This document shows, piece by piece, positions 44,304-57,455 of a stretch of DNA of 64,000 nt (position 1 is the stretch's first letter; each line of letters opens with the position of its first letter). The notes under the pieces were generated by a model. That model did no database searches, was not told the origin of the DNA, and saw only the letters and a list, made by a program, of their open reading frames with translations. The DNA is taken from NCBI RefSeq assembly GCF_003004665.1, contig NZ_MUHY01000001.1, positions 248,001 to 312,000 of the forward strand. The letters are read 5' to 3'. The position numbers and the translations under genes are program-made. Source of the DNA: Candidatus Pandoraea novymonadis (lineage in GTDB: Bacteria > Pseudomonadota > Gammaproteobacteria > Burkholderiales > Burkholderiaceae).

Positions 44304-44640
44304 ATATGAATAAAAATTTATATCGTCTGGCAGACTCCATTTACTTCTCAAAAAAACCTTAAAGTCTTGTAAAGCTGACCAGTTTATTTTTTTAAAAACG
44401 AAAAAATTAGCAGCTTATTGAACGGCCTTTCGCGCAGTGGAGTTTGGGGATGTCACTGAATCTTAATAAGAAATGCCAGAGGTTTTTTTGTGCGTCATAA
44501 AATATAGTCGTCAGAAAACACGCTTAGTGAAGTGTGCCTTTATTCACTATCTTTTTTACTTAGTTTTCATCTTTGATGAAAAAATATCAGAAACATTAAA
44601 TTTGCAAGAAAAATTTAATGAATTAGCAAATTATTTTTTA
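44304..44640. other. map/ligA gap where glnD is expected
   Basis: 337 bp, strongly AT-rich, between the convergent map and ligA ends. No recognisable piece of the uridylyltransferase GlnD. It holds a 10-bp-arm inverted repeat next to the ligA stop. Confidence 0.55.
44594..44620 (-). terminator. Candidate AT-rich terminator of ligA
   Basis: Perfect arms CATTAAATTT and complement with a seven-base loop, 20 bp past the ligA stop, followed on the minus strand by a TTTC and further T-rich stretch. The stem is all but lacking in G/C, so efficiency is doubtful. Confidence 0.35.
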
Positions 44641-46794
<2,154 letters not shown>

Positions 46795-46916
46795 TTATGG
46801 TGAAAACGGCAAACCAAGTTTATTATTTCTTCATTATTAAAGGCTGTTTGAAATTAAGAAAATATTGGATTGGACTTTTCTACTCATATCTATTGATATC
46901 GGCACATCCATTTTAT

Positions 46917-48377
46917 TCACTGGCTGAATAGCCGCCGGGCGACCTGAGAGCCTGCTGGTAAACCACTCTCTTCAAGCCGTTTGTATAGCATTAATAGTTT
47001 GTGGTTTATATTCTGCAATGCCGCATCTGTCAATGTGTGCCTAAGATCGTCGACCAAAAAACCATCGATTCTTTGAGCAATTGACTTTGCATAAACGCAC
47101 ATTAAATCGAAAGGCATTAAGGCTTGATCAGCCATTGGCACGTCGAGCAGAAGCGTGATTAAATCTCCGTCTTTGTAGGTTAGGTCATCACGCAAAAAAT
47201 TAGTACTGGCAAATTGCAACATAAAGATAGGGGTTTGTTTGGCGTCCAATTTAACAAAACGCATACCATTGCGAGAAAGCAACATGCCGTCTTGCATCGC
47301 CATAGCTTGAATATAATTAGCAGACCAAGGTGCACTATTGGAAAGTATATTGATAGATAACTGTGCATCGCACTGCGCTGCAAAACTGTCTAACTCACGT
47401 GCTTTTGCTAGAGTTTCTTTCATTTCTGGAAATTCTGGCAGAATGCCAACTACATCCGCAATCAGTTGTACTCCATTGGTAAATTCATAAAATTCCCTTT
47501 CGTTCATGGCACCCCCACGATTTGCCAACTGGACAGCAATGCGCAGTTCAATGTAGTGATCGTCAGCACAGATCGACCGCCATGGCCTACTTTTATCGAT
47601 ACGTCCTTCAATGTAGATTGGTTTGGTACTCGCACGTCCGATGCGCTCCCTCAGTGGCAAGATGCATTGACCTGAGAATGGTTTCGATAATGGAAAGGAA
47701 ACAATACAGTCTATTTTTTGGTCTACAATTGAAAATGCGGCAATCGTATCAAATACAGATCTTGCTGCAGAAGGTAACATTCCATCGTATCTCGATGAGG
47801 TTGAAGATTTATAATCGTTACTTATCCATTCTAGGTTCATAACACCGTCTTTTTGACGATCGGCATCTATATTAATGCTTCCTGTCATTGAATGGATTCT
47901 CTCGTTATCATCCACATAGCTCATCTCTTCCTGTAGATTTTTCTTGGTATCATAATTACTCACTGGGCTATTAATGATATTCTGCACGTTTGGGTTATCA
48001 CGAGCTGTTTCTTCTTGATTAAATGGTGTTGTGAAGTAAGTTTCTTGATTCCCTCTCCCATCCCAGTTATTCACTTCCTCTTGCGAACGAGATAAATCGA
48101 TTGATTTTTCTATGCCTGGATTTACGTTTTGATGCCCCCCCATCGTTGGCTCACGTCGTTCGCTATGATGATGGGTCTCCAAATGTGTTGGTTTGATAAA
48201 TATTTGATTTTGTTTATCTCCCAATAGATCTGTTTTGGTAGTGATATTTGCTTTTTCCAAAGGCATGTGAGAAGTCATCCGTTGTTTTATTTTTCTGCTT
48301 TGCCAAGCATTGTAGGCGATGACAATCAATAATATAACCATCCCTGTAGCAATTAAACTCATCTGAAGATCATTCAT
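46917..48377 (-). CDS. zipA: ZipA-like cell division protein
   Basis: 486 residues. An N-terminal membrane anchor (about 7-24) with basic cytoplasmic flank, a long polar low-complexity linker (about 30-215, rich in Asn, Gln, His and Glu), then conserved parts: a segment with KIDCIVSFPLSKPFSGQ and the C-terminal ZipA domain (about 340-480, DGMLLSRNGMRFV, LITLLLDVPMADQALMPFDLM core LLLDVPMADQALMPF). ZipA tethers FtsZ to the membrane. Domain order and position upstream of ligA match the Burkholderia protein; homology to E. coli ZipA is confined to the C-terminus. smc, expected immediately upstream, is missing. Confidence 0.87.
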   Translation of the reverse strand: MNDLQMSLIATGMVILLIVIAYNAWQSRKIKQRMTSHMPLEKANITTKTDLLGDKQNQIFIKPTHLETHHHSERREPTMGGHQNVNPGIEKSIDLSRSQEEVNNWDGRGNQETYFTTPFNQEETARDNPNVQNIINSPVSNYDTKKNLQEEMSYVDDNERIHSMTGSINIDADRQKDGVMNLEWISNDYKSSTSSRYDGMLPSAARSVFDTIAAFSIVDQKIDCIVSFPLSKPFSGQCILPLRERIGRASTKPIYIEGRIDKSRPWRSICADDHYIELRIAVQLANRGGAMNEREFYEFTNGVQLIADVVGILPEFPEMKETLAKARELDSFAAQCDAQLSINILSNSAPWSANYIQAMAMQDGMLLSRNGMRFVKLDAKQTPIFMLQFASTNFLRDDLTYKDGDLITLLLDVPMADQALMPFDLMCVYAKSIAQRIDGFLVDDLRHTLTDAALQNINHKLLMLYKRLEESGLPAGSQVARRLFSQ

Positions 48378-48417
48378 GTGCTCACTACCTCACTGTTTTC
48401 ATTATTGTCGCGTTTTG

Positions 48418-48454
48418 ACATTGAGTTAAGACAATCCTAGGCTTAACTCAATGT
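48418..48454. repeat. 13-bp-arm inverted repeat upstream of zipA
   Basis: Perfect arms ACATTGAGTTAAG and complement around an 11-base loop, 40 bp before the zipA ATG. Neither strand has a T-run after it. It would fold in the zipA leader if transcription starts further out. Confidence 0.75.
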
Positions 48455-48821
48455 TAGATTTCTATTAATTGCAACGATGCGTGAAAAGCCTTATTTTCTC
48501 ATGCTTCTTCTATTAGAGATATTCAATTGAAATATGCTAAAAACAGAAATAATTGATTGATTTTTCTCTTTTTCTAGAAAAAATTTAATTTTTGAGCTGT
48601 TTTATGAGCTGGCTGGTGTGTTCAGCTGAACACTAACATCAGAAATTTCACGTCCTGTTGTTACGATGAGTTTTATTTTTGATACCTTGTCAAAAGTGCA
48701 GTACAAAAATGAACAACATGCGCCAGATGGCTAGATGTGATTTTTACCTGATGGTAGCGTGTAACGTACATAAAAAATGAAATAAACTTGATTGTTGCTT
48801 AAGCTAAAGAAACATTATCCC

Positions 48822-48862
48822 TTTTGATGTCAATGATTCCTTGGGAATCATTGACATCAAAA
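48822..48862. repeat. 19-bp-arm perfect inverted repeat
   Basis: Arm TTTTGATGTCAATGATTCC, loop TTG, then the exact complement. It is the longest inverted repeat I found in the window. On both strands the hairpin ends in A residues, not T, so it is not a classical terminator. It sits in the centre of the zipA-dapC gap, where smc was probably lost. Confidence 0.85.
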
Positions 48863-49327
48863 AATGTTATTGAGTCTGAAGGTCAAGCAAAAAAACTGGG
48901 AACACATTAATCAATCAAATATGCTCCGTGTGTTGTTGCAAAAAAGCTGATTTCTGACGATAACGCTGGTTCCCAGCGTACTGGAAGTGACTATGGCTTA
49001 CTCATTAATAGAATGTCGTAGATTTCGCCAAAACACATAGGAAATCAATGGACGCTATGCAAATACCTATCTCTAAAAAACATGCTAGTACAGAAGAAAA
49101 ACCACTTGGCATGAAGATACAAGATTTACTTGGCTTGGCAACATCGAAAGTGCTTGAAATGTGTAATATCATGCGCCCTATCAGGCATAGGGTAACGTAT
49201 AATTTTCTTTTACTTCCTTCATTTTACAGCAATCTCAAACTCTAACGTAAATAAGTTATTTGGCATTTCGGGATCCTAAAGGCCAAACGCTGAAGGCCCA
49301 ATAAACTCTTATCTATTAGTCCTTGTC

Positions 49328-50539
49328 GTGAATCCGCTACTTGAAAAACTTCAGTTATATCCATTTGAGCGTCTCAAAGAACTCATTACTGGCGTAACAC
49401 CGGCTACCAATTTCAAAAATATCAGTTTTGGGATTGGTGAACCTAAACATCCGACACCACAATTTATCAAGGAAGCTTTCATAGAAGGATTGGGTGGATT
49501 ATCTAATTATCCTGCGACGGCTGGATCGGACTCGCTACGCGATAGTATTGCTAGATGGCTAGAACGGCGTCATCAACTGCGAAATATAAATTCAGCTAAG
49601 GAAGTGCTGCCAGTGACTGGCTCACGTGAGGCATTATTTGCGTTTGCACAAGCCGTCATCGATAACCGTCGACCCAACGCAAAGGTGGTTTGTCCAAATC
49701 CGTTCTATCAAATTTACGAAGGAGCTACTTTACTCGCAGGTGCTATGCCTTACTATGTTGATTGCGATCCTGCACGTAATTTTGCACCTGATTACGCTAG
49801 CGTTCCTCTCGATGTTTGGAAGGAAGTGCAACTTGTCTACCTGTGCTCACCGGGCAATCCAACTGGTTCTGTGTTGGGGCTAGCAGATTGGCAGCTATTG
49901 TTTGAATTATCGGACCAATATGGTTTTATAATTGCGTCCGATGAATGCTACTCTGAAATATATTTTGATGAAGAGAACCCGCCTCTTGGAGCACTTGCTG
50001 CGGCACAAAAATTAGGTCGTTCTTTTAATCGTTTGGTAGTCTTTTCCAGCCTATCGAAACGTTCCAATGTGCCCGGTATGCGCTCAGGTTTTGTTGCTGG
50101 CGATCCCGCGGTTCTAAAACTATTTTTACTATATCGTACCTACCACGGTTGCGCCATGAACCCAGCAGTTCAAGCCGCAAGTATTGCTGCATGGGAAGAT
50201 GAGGTACATGTGCGATTGAACCGTAGTAAATACATCAAAAAATTCCAGATAGTTACGCCAATGCTTTCTGAGGTGCTCGACGTTAGACTACCTGATGCCG
50301 GTTTTTATCTTTGGGCATGTGTCGATGCCAAAACCGGACTATCAGATAAAGAATTTACCTGTCGCTTGTTGGCGGACTACAATGTAACTGTTTTACCCGG
50401 TTCTTACTTAGGTCGTACTGCTCATTGGCGAAATCCGGGCGAGAACTATGTGCGTATCGCATTGGTGGCTGATATTGACGAATGTATCGAAGGAGCAGAA
50501 CGTATCGTGCAATTTTGCCAATCCCTTTCATCTCTCTGA
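49328..50539 (+). CDS. dapC: Succinyldiaminopimelate transaminase DapC
   Basis: PLP aminotransferase making N-succinyl-LL-DAP in lysine and murein precursor synthesis. 403 residues. FGIGEPKHPTP at the N-terminus, CSPGNPTGSV, SDECYSEIYFDE and the PLP Lys in SSLSKRSNVPGMRSGF are present. GTG start at 49328. The tight run dapC-dapD-arsC-like-dapE suggests one operon and supports DapC over other class I transaminases. Confidence 0.93.
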   Translation: MNPLLEKLQLYPFERLKELITGVTPATNFKNISFGIGEPKHPTPQFIKEAFIEGLGGLSNYPATAGSDSLRDSIARWLERRHQLRNINSAKEVLPVTGSREALFAFAQAVIDNRRPNAKVVCPNPFYQIYEGATLLAGAMPYYVDCDPARNFAPDYASVPLDVWKEVQLVYLCSPGNPTGSVLGLADWQLLFELSDQYGFIIASDECYSEIYFDEENPPLGALAAAQKLGRSFNRLVVFSSLSKRSNVPGMRSGFVAGDPAVLKLFLLYRTYHGCAMNPAVQAASIAAWEDEVHVRLNRSKYIKKFQIVTPMLSEVLDVRLPDAGFYLWACVDAKTGLSDKEFTCRLLADYNVTVLPGSYLGRTAHWRNPGENYVRIALVADIDECIEGAERIVQFCQSLSSL

Positions 50540-50554
50540 TCCTCTTACCTAATT

Positions 50555-51378
50555 ATGTTGCCATCCTTTGAAACTCTTATTGATCAAGCCTGGGAAAATC
50601 GAACAGAAATTTCTATCCACTCAACTCCTGCTAACGTGCGAGATGCCGTTAAGCATGTTATAGAGGGCCTTGATCAAGGTGTTCTACGCATTTCGGAGAA
50701 AAAAAATGGCCAATGGATTGTCAATCAGTGGCTTAAAAAAGCTGTGTTACTGTCCTTCCGCATGGAAGATAATTTGCCTATGACAGCAGGTGGTTTTACT
50801 CATTTTTATGACAAAGTACCTAGTAAATTTGCCAACTATACGATGGAAGATTTCGCGAAAGGCGGTTTCCGTGTTGTCCCACCTGCCATCGCTCGCCATG
50901 GATCATTTATCGGACGTAACGTCGTATTGATGCCATCTTATACAAATATCGGAGCCTATGTTGGTGAGGGTACAATGGTTGATACATGGGCCACTGTCGG
51001 TTCGTGTGCACAGATTGGTAAGAATGTTCATTTATCTGGTGGTGTTGGCATAGGAGGTGTGTTGGAGCCACTGCAAGCCAATCCGGTCATTATTGAGGAT
51101 AATTGTTTCATCGGAGCGCGTTCTGAAGTGGTTGAAGGTGTGATCGTCGAAGAGAATTCAGTAATTTCGATGGGAGTCTACATTGGGCAATCGACAAAAA
51201 TTTACGATCGCGAAACGGGTGAAGTTCATTATGGTCGAGTACCAGCTGGCTCGGTAGTTGTTCCAGGTAATTTGCCATCTAGCGATGGAAAATATAGCTT
51301 GTACTGCGCTGTGATTGTGAAAAAAGTAGATGCTATAACAAGGGGGAAAACTGCTATTAACGATCTCCTTCGAGGCGA

Positions 51379-51382
<4 letters not shown>
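50555..51382 (+). CDS. dapD: Tetrahydrodipicolinate N-succinyltransferase
   Basis: Succinylates tetrahydrodipicolinate in the DAP pathway. 275 residues: helical N-terminus, hexapeptide-repeat beta helix (about 100-230) with [31 protein letters not shown] (core [19 protein letters not shown]) and [12 protein letters not shown]. Fifteen bases after dapC; stop overlaps the next gene. Confidence 0.96.
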
Positions 51383-52888
<1,506 letters not shown>

Positions 52889-52993
52889 CTAAACCAAATT
52901 GTACTTCCATATCGTTTAGTTGAAATTTCATTTTGAAGTTTTGAAGTCTAGGACTATTTAGCAAACGCTTACTTTTGCAAGTGTGGGGACGCT

Positions 52994-53911
52994 ATGTCAT
53001 TAACACATCCTTTCGTCACGCTACGCGATTTACTGCGCTATGCCATATCAAGCTTCAACGAAGCGAAACTATCGTTTGGCCATGGTAATAACAATGTGTA
53101 TGATGAAGCCGTCTATCTCTTGCTTCATACTCTTTGTCTCCCGCTTGACATGCTTGATCCATTCCTCGATGCACGTTTGTTACCTAGCGAAATTGAACAT
53201 ATTTTATCTGTAATTAATCGCCGAGTAGTTGATCGTTTCCCCTCGGCGTATATTACTAATGAAGCTTGGATGAACGGACAACGTTTCTATGTCGATGAGC
53301 GTGTGATTGTGCCAAGATCATTTTTCGGCGAGCTTATTGAAGGAAAAATTAGGCCTTGGATATTGTATCCAGAAGCACTCGAAAACATACTAGATTTATG
53401 TACGGGTTCGGGATGCTTGCCAATTCTTGCTGCTCAGGCATTTCCAACCGCGAAAATTGATGCAGTGGATATTTCTGCGGACGCCCTTGAAGTAGCTAGA
53501 ATTAATATTCGCGATTATTATCTTAACGAACGCATTACACTGTATCATGGGGATCTTTACTCGCCTCTGCCATCAGAAAAACGTTATGAATTAATTGTGA
53601 CAAATCCGCCATACGTTAATGAAGTAGCCATGAGAACACTGCCAGCTGAGTATTTACATGAGCCTTACATAGCACTGGCAGGTGGTAGCGACGGTATGGA
53701 TATCGTGCGTCGCATTCTTATTGGAGCACACGAACGACTGAGCAAGAATGGAATTCTCATTGTCGAAATTGGACACGAACGCAAAAATTTTGAAGCAGCA
53801 TTCCCACACTTGTCAGTGACATGGTTGCCGACTAATAGCGGTATCGATGATATGATATTTTTGGTTCACGCTGCTGATCTCCAGCGATATATGTCTGCCT
53901 GTTCAGAATAA
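52994..53911 (+). CDS. prmB: Ribosomal protein L3 glutamine methyltransferase PrmB
   Basis: Methylates a Gln in ribosomal protein L3. 305 residues: N-terminal helical domain, SAM-binding LDLCTGSGCLPILAA near 133-147 and the catalytic NPPY in VTNPPYVNEVAM near 199-210. Release-factor methylase PrmC is the close paralogue; the N-terminus (FVTLRDLLRYAISSFNEA) and dapE neighbourhood favour PrmB. Confidence 0.93.
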   Translation: MSLTHPFVTLRDLLRYAISSFNEAKLSFGHGNNNVYDEAVYLLLHTLCLPLDMLDPFLDARLLPSEIEHILSVINRRVVDRFPSAYITNEAWMNGQRFYVDERVIVPRSFFGELIEGKIRPWILYPEALENILDLCTGSGCLPILAAQAFPTAKIDAVDISADALEVARINIRDYYLNERITLYHGDLYSPLPSEKRYELIVTNPPYVNEVAMRTLPAEYLHEPYIALAGGSDGMDIVRRILIGAHERLSKNGILIVEIGHERKNFEAAFPHLSVTWLPTNSGIDDMIFLVHAADLQRYMSACSE

Positions 53912-53943
53912 CTAAAGGTCATGTAATTAATCATGACCTTTAG
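53912..53943 (+). promoter_or_regulatory. Hairpin sequestering the cls ribosome-binding site and start codon
   Basis: Perfect 12-bp arms CTAAAGGTCATG (53912-53923) and complement (53932-53943) around loop TAATTAAT. The left arm holds the only purine-rich box (AAAGG) and a decoy ATG followed at once by TAA; the right arm holds the cls ATG (53933-53935). When folded, both would be paired. It starts at the first base after the prmB stop codon. Confidence 0.6.
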
Positions 53944-55363
53944 TTGGATTGACATTGGTTTCGGGATCGGCGTACTGCATGTTATAGGTATTATGGCGGC
54001 AATCCATGCAGTCATGACTGTGCGTACCTCACAGGGTTCTATTGCATGGGCAGTCTCGCTCACTACCATACCATACTTCACTCTTATCCCATATTTATTC
54101 TTAGGTCGTTCCACCTTTTTGGGTTACGTTGAAGCACGGAGAGCATGTAATCAATTGATGCGTTCACAATTCGGAGAAATAATCTCTACAGGTCCTTCTC
54201 CTCCACTTGCTGCTAATATCCATCCTGAATTTCGCGCTTTGACGACTTTGACCAACATGCCATTTGTGGCAGGTAATCATGTCAAATTACTCATCAACGG
54301 GCATGCTACCTTTAATGCTATTTTTGAAGCGATTGGTCGAGCGCGTGATTATGTCATTATTCAATTTTTTATCATTCGCGATGACAAAATTGGGCATGAG
54401 CTGCAACAACATTTACTTTCATGTGCCGCAGCCGGCGTAAAAGTCTATTTTTTATACGATCGAATTGGTAGCTATGATCTACCGCGTAGGTACTGCGAAA
54501 TACTCATGGCTGGTGGGGTCATCGTACGTGAATTTTCTGCTGCGAGACGAGGTTTATTTATCAATCGTTTTCAGCTAAATTTTCGTAATCATCGAAAAAT
54601 CGTGGTAATTGATGGCATTGAGGCATTTGTAGGTGGGCATAATGTTGGTAACGAGTATCTTGGTGAAAAATTCCCACTGGCCCCTTGGCGTGATACGCAT
54701 ATTTCAGTGACCGGTCCTGCTGTAATTGGTATACAGCATACTTTTGCAGAAGATTGGCATTGGAGTACTGGCACTGTACCACTGCTCAACCAGACGTCAC
54801 TATCTATGGATAGTGAAATGCATTGTCAAGTTGTGCCAAGTGGGCCGTCAGATCAATTAGAAACCTCTTCTCTTTTTTTCGTCTCTGTCATCAATGCTGC
54901 CCGAGAGCGGGTATGGTTGACCTCGCCATATTTTTGTCCAGATGAAGCTGTTTTTACTGCGTTACGCTTAGCAGTTCTCCGGGGTGTTGAGGTTAGAATA
55001 TTAATTCCAAGTTGTGCAGACCATCGTATGGTCTACGAGGCGACACAATCCTACGCTCACGAAGCGGTACGCAGCGGTATCAAAATTTACCGGTACCGGC
55101 ATGGCTTTTTGCATCAAAAAGTTGTATTGATTGACGATACAGCTGCCGCTATCGGCAGTGCTAATTTGGATAATCGTTCATTTAGACTTAATTTTGAATT
55201 GATGATTCTAACTGTTGATAAGCACTTTGCTGCAGAAGTTTCTCATATGCTAATGAATGATTTTTCGAATTCTGAAATCATCGAAAGAGAATCTTTTCTT
55301 TTTATCGCAGGATGGCGTCGCATGCTGATGAGAATCGCACGAATGTTTGCACCAATTCTGTAA
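53933..55363 (+). CDS. cls: Cardiolipin synthase
   Basis: Makes cardiolipin at the inner membrane. 476 residues: two N-terminal transmembrane helices (about 7-28 and 37-58), then two phospholipase D domains with HKD motifs: NHRKIVVIDG with FVGGHNVGNEY, and HQKVVLIDD with AIGSANLDNRSF. Both are intact. Substrate donor (two phosphatidylglycerols, or PG plus PE) cannot be decided. The start codon is inside a hairpin. Confidence 0.93.
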   Translation: MTFSWIDIGFGIGVLHVIGIMAAIHAVMTVRTSQGSIAWAVSLTTIPYFTLIPYLFLGRSTFLGYVEARRACNQLMRSQFGEIISTGPSPPLAANIHPEFRALTTLTNMPFVAGNHVKLLINGHATFNAIFEAIGRARDYVIIQFFIIRDDKIGHELQQHLLSCAAAGVKVYFLYDRIGSYDLPRRYCEILMAGGVIVREFSAARRGLFINRFQLNFRNHRKIVVIDGIEAFVGGHNVGNEYLGEKFPLAPWRDTHISVTGPAVIGIQHTFAEDWHWSTGTVPLLNQTSLSMDSEMHCQVVPSGPSDQLETSSLFFVSVINAARERVWLTSPYFCPDEAVFTALRLAVLRGVEVRILIPSCADHRMVYEATQSYAHEAVRSGIKIYRYRHGFLHQKVVLIDDTAAAIGSANLDNRSFRLNFELMILTVDKHFAAEVSHMLMNDFSNSEIIERESFLFIAGWRRMLMRIARMFAPIL

Positions 55364-55474
55364 AAGAAAAATTATATATACTATATATACCAATTAGATA
55401 GATGAATCCGTCAATCCATATTTTTTCTTAAGCAGTGCTTTTTGACCTTTAAACTTTTTTAAAAAATTTCCTCT

Positions 55475-57412
55475 GTGATTCGATTTGAAAATCTGACCAT
55501 TGTACGTGGTACCAAATTGCTTTTTAAAGATACCTCTATCGTCATTAATCCCGGAGAGTCAGTTGGTCTCGTCGGTGCAAATGGTGCAGGCAAAAGTAGC
55601 CTATTAGGCCTCATGCACAGTCAGATGCATCCCGACAGTGGCGATGTTTTCTTTCCAAATAATTGGCGAATTGCATATGTTAGACAGGAAACCCCTACAT
55701 TCGAGAGAACAGCCCTCGAATACGTACTAGATGGTGATAGTAACTTACGAAAAACACAGGCACAAATCGCGGATGCACAAGCTAGAGGTGACGGTTACCA
55801 GGAAGCGAATGCACACATAGCCTTTGCTGATGCAAATGGATACAGTGCCCCAGCACGTGGCCAATCTCTATTGCTAGGTCTTGGTTTCACGCTAGCTCAA
55901 AGTGAACTACCTGTCTCTAGTTTCTCTGGTGGTTGGCGAATGCGTCTGAATCTTGCACAGGCGTTAATGTGCCCATCTGAATTGCTATTACTCGATGAAC
56001 CGACTAATCATTTAGATCTGGATGCTATCATTTGGCTTGAAGACTGGCTTAGTCGATATACCGGCACTCTATTTATTGTTTCTCATGACCGAGAGTTTCT
56101 TGACAGTGTATGTAATGTCATCTTACACATCGAAAATCATAAATTAAAACGTTACGGCGGTAATTATAGTCAATTTGAAATTCTACGTGAACACGAATTA
56201 GCTTTGGAACAAAGTACTTTCGAGAAACAACAGGCAACGATTGCTCATTTAGAATCATTTATCACACGATTTAAAGCAAAAGCTACAAAGGCAACGCAAG
56301 CTAAAAGCCGTGTAAGAGCACTTCGCAAAATGGAACGTATCTCTCCTAGAGATTTAAATTCATTATTGGTGTTCAATTTTCATTCTGTCAATTCTGCGCC
56401 TAATCCCATGCTTGTTCTTAACTCGGTGTGTTGTGGTTATAAACTCGACTCTGGTAGAGAACAAGTCATACTTCCACGCGTAACATTATCAGTACAAAAA
56501 GATAAACGTATCGCTTTACTCGGTGCAAATGGGCAAGGAAAATCGACGCTGATTAAAACCTTAGCCGGTTATTTGCCACCCTTAGCAGGAAATATTACGC
56601 AAGGCAAAGGTTTAAAAATTGGCTATTTTTCTCAGCACCAGATTGAAACATTGGAGAATGATAATTCTCCATTACAACATCTACAACGGCTAGCACCAGA
56701 TGCGCACGAACAGGAATTACGAGATTTTCTCGGAGGTTTCAATTTTCGTAGCACTATGGCTATGGAAATTATCAAATCTTTCTCCGGCGGAGAAAAAGCA
56801 CGTCTAGCATTGGCCTTGATCATCTGGCAAAAACCCAATCTACTCTTGCTTGACGAGCCAACGAATCATCTAGATCTTGAAACACGTCAGGCACTGATAA
56901 TGGCCATTTCTCAGTTTAATGGGACTCTGATCATTGTCTCTCATGATCGAGACTTACTTCGCGGTACCACAGACGAATTTTTGCTTATTGCAGACAGTAG
57001 AGTGCAACCTTTCAATGGAGATTTAGATGATTATCGTAACTGGCTACTTAAAAATTTAGCTGATCAACGTACCGCTGGACATAAGAAAGAAAGAGATACC
57101 CAAGGTAGTATTACATCAAATATTAATCGACAAACAAAAAAACGGATCGATGCAAAAGAGCGTCATCGATTGACTCAGTTACGAAAACCATTGCAAATCA
57201 AGATTGAAAGCCTGGAAAAAGCGATGGTATTGTTGAATAAGGAAAAAATCAAACTTGATGCCTTGCTAGCTGACAAAACTCTCTACGAACCATCAAAAAA
57301 AATCGCATTGATGGATAGTCTAAAGCGTCATAGTGAAGTCAAATTTCAATTAGCAGAAACTGAGTCATCTTGGCTGACAGTACAAGAAGCCTTTGAAAAA
57401 ATTGACTGTTGA
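55475..57412 (+). CDS. ABC-F family ATPase (YheS/EttA-like)
   Basis: 645 residues, two ABC domains in one chain and no membrane part. Walker A GANGAGKS near 34-41 and GANGQGKST in the second half; signatures FSGGWRMRL and FSGGEKARL; Walker B LLLDEPTNHLDL twice; the inter-domain linker near 250-290 is rich in basic helices, and the C-terminus is a charged coiled-coil (about 540-640). Length and C-terminal extension fit YheS. ABC-F proteins act at the ribosomal E site; the exact role of YheS is a translation factor (family knowledge). Start is GTG. Confidence 0.92.
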   Translation: MIRFENLTIVRGTKLLFKDTSIVINPGESVGLVGANGAGKSSLLGLMHSQMHPDSGDVFFPNNWRIAYVRQETPTFERTALEYVLDGDSNLRKTQAQIADAQARGDGYQEANAHIAFADANGYSAPARGQSLLLGLGFTLAQSELPVSSFSGGWRMRLNLAQALMCPSELLLLDEPTNHLDLDAIIWLEDWLSRYTGTLFIVSHDREFLDSVCNVILHIENHKLKRYGGNYSQFEILREHELALEQSTFEKQQATIAHLESFITRFKAKATKATQAKSRVRALRKMERISPRDLNSLLVFNFHSVNSAPNPMLVLNSVCCGYKLDSGREQVILPRVTLSVQKDKRIALLGANGQGKSTLIKTLAGYLPPLAGNITQGKGLKIGYFSQHQIETLENDNSPLQHLQRLAPDAHEQELRDFLGGFNFRSTMAMEIIKSFSGGEKARLALALIIWQKPNLLLLDEPTNHLDLETRQALIMAISQFNGTLIIVSHDRDLLRGTTDEFLLIADSRVQPFNGDLDDYRNWLLKNLADQRTAGHKKERDTQGSITSNINRQTKKRIDAKERHRLTQLRKPLQIKIESLEKAMVLLNKEKIKLDALLADKTLYEPSKKIALMDSLKRHSEVKFQLAETESSWLTVQEAFEKIDC

Positions 57413-57455
57413 CATAGTATGCTGCAGTCATTTTTTTAGAAAAATCTAGTTTGAG

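Larger units (their letters stand above)
48378..49327. other. 950-bp gene-poor gap where smc is expected
   Basis: The largest gap in the window. In Burkholderia a 3.5-kb smc gene occupies this place. Present instead are two perfect long inverted repeats (48418-48454 and 48822-48862), AT-rich sequence, a TATAAT at 49198-49203, and one short ORF at 49048-49245 (65 codons) with an AGGA box. I recognise no SMC motif. Confidence 0.6.

Noticed and set aside
48822-48862. 19-bp-arm repeat as an intrinsic terminator
   Set aside because: On both strands the stem is followed by A residues rather than a T-run and the stem is AT-rich at its base.
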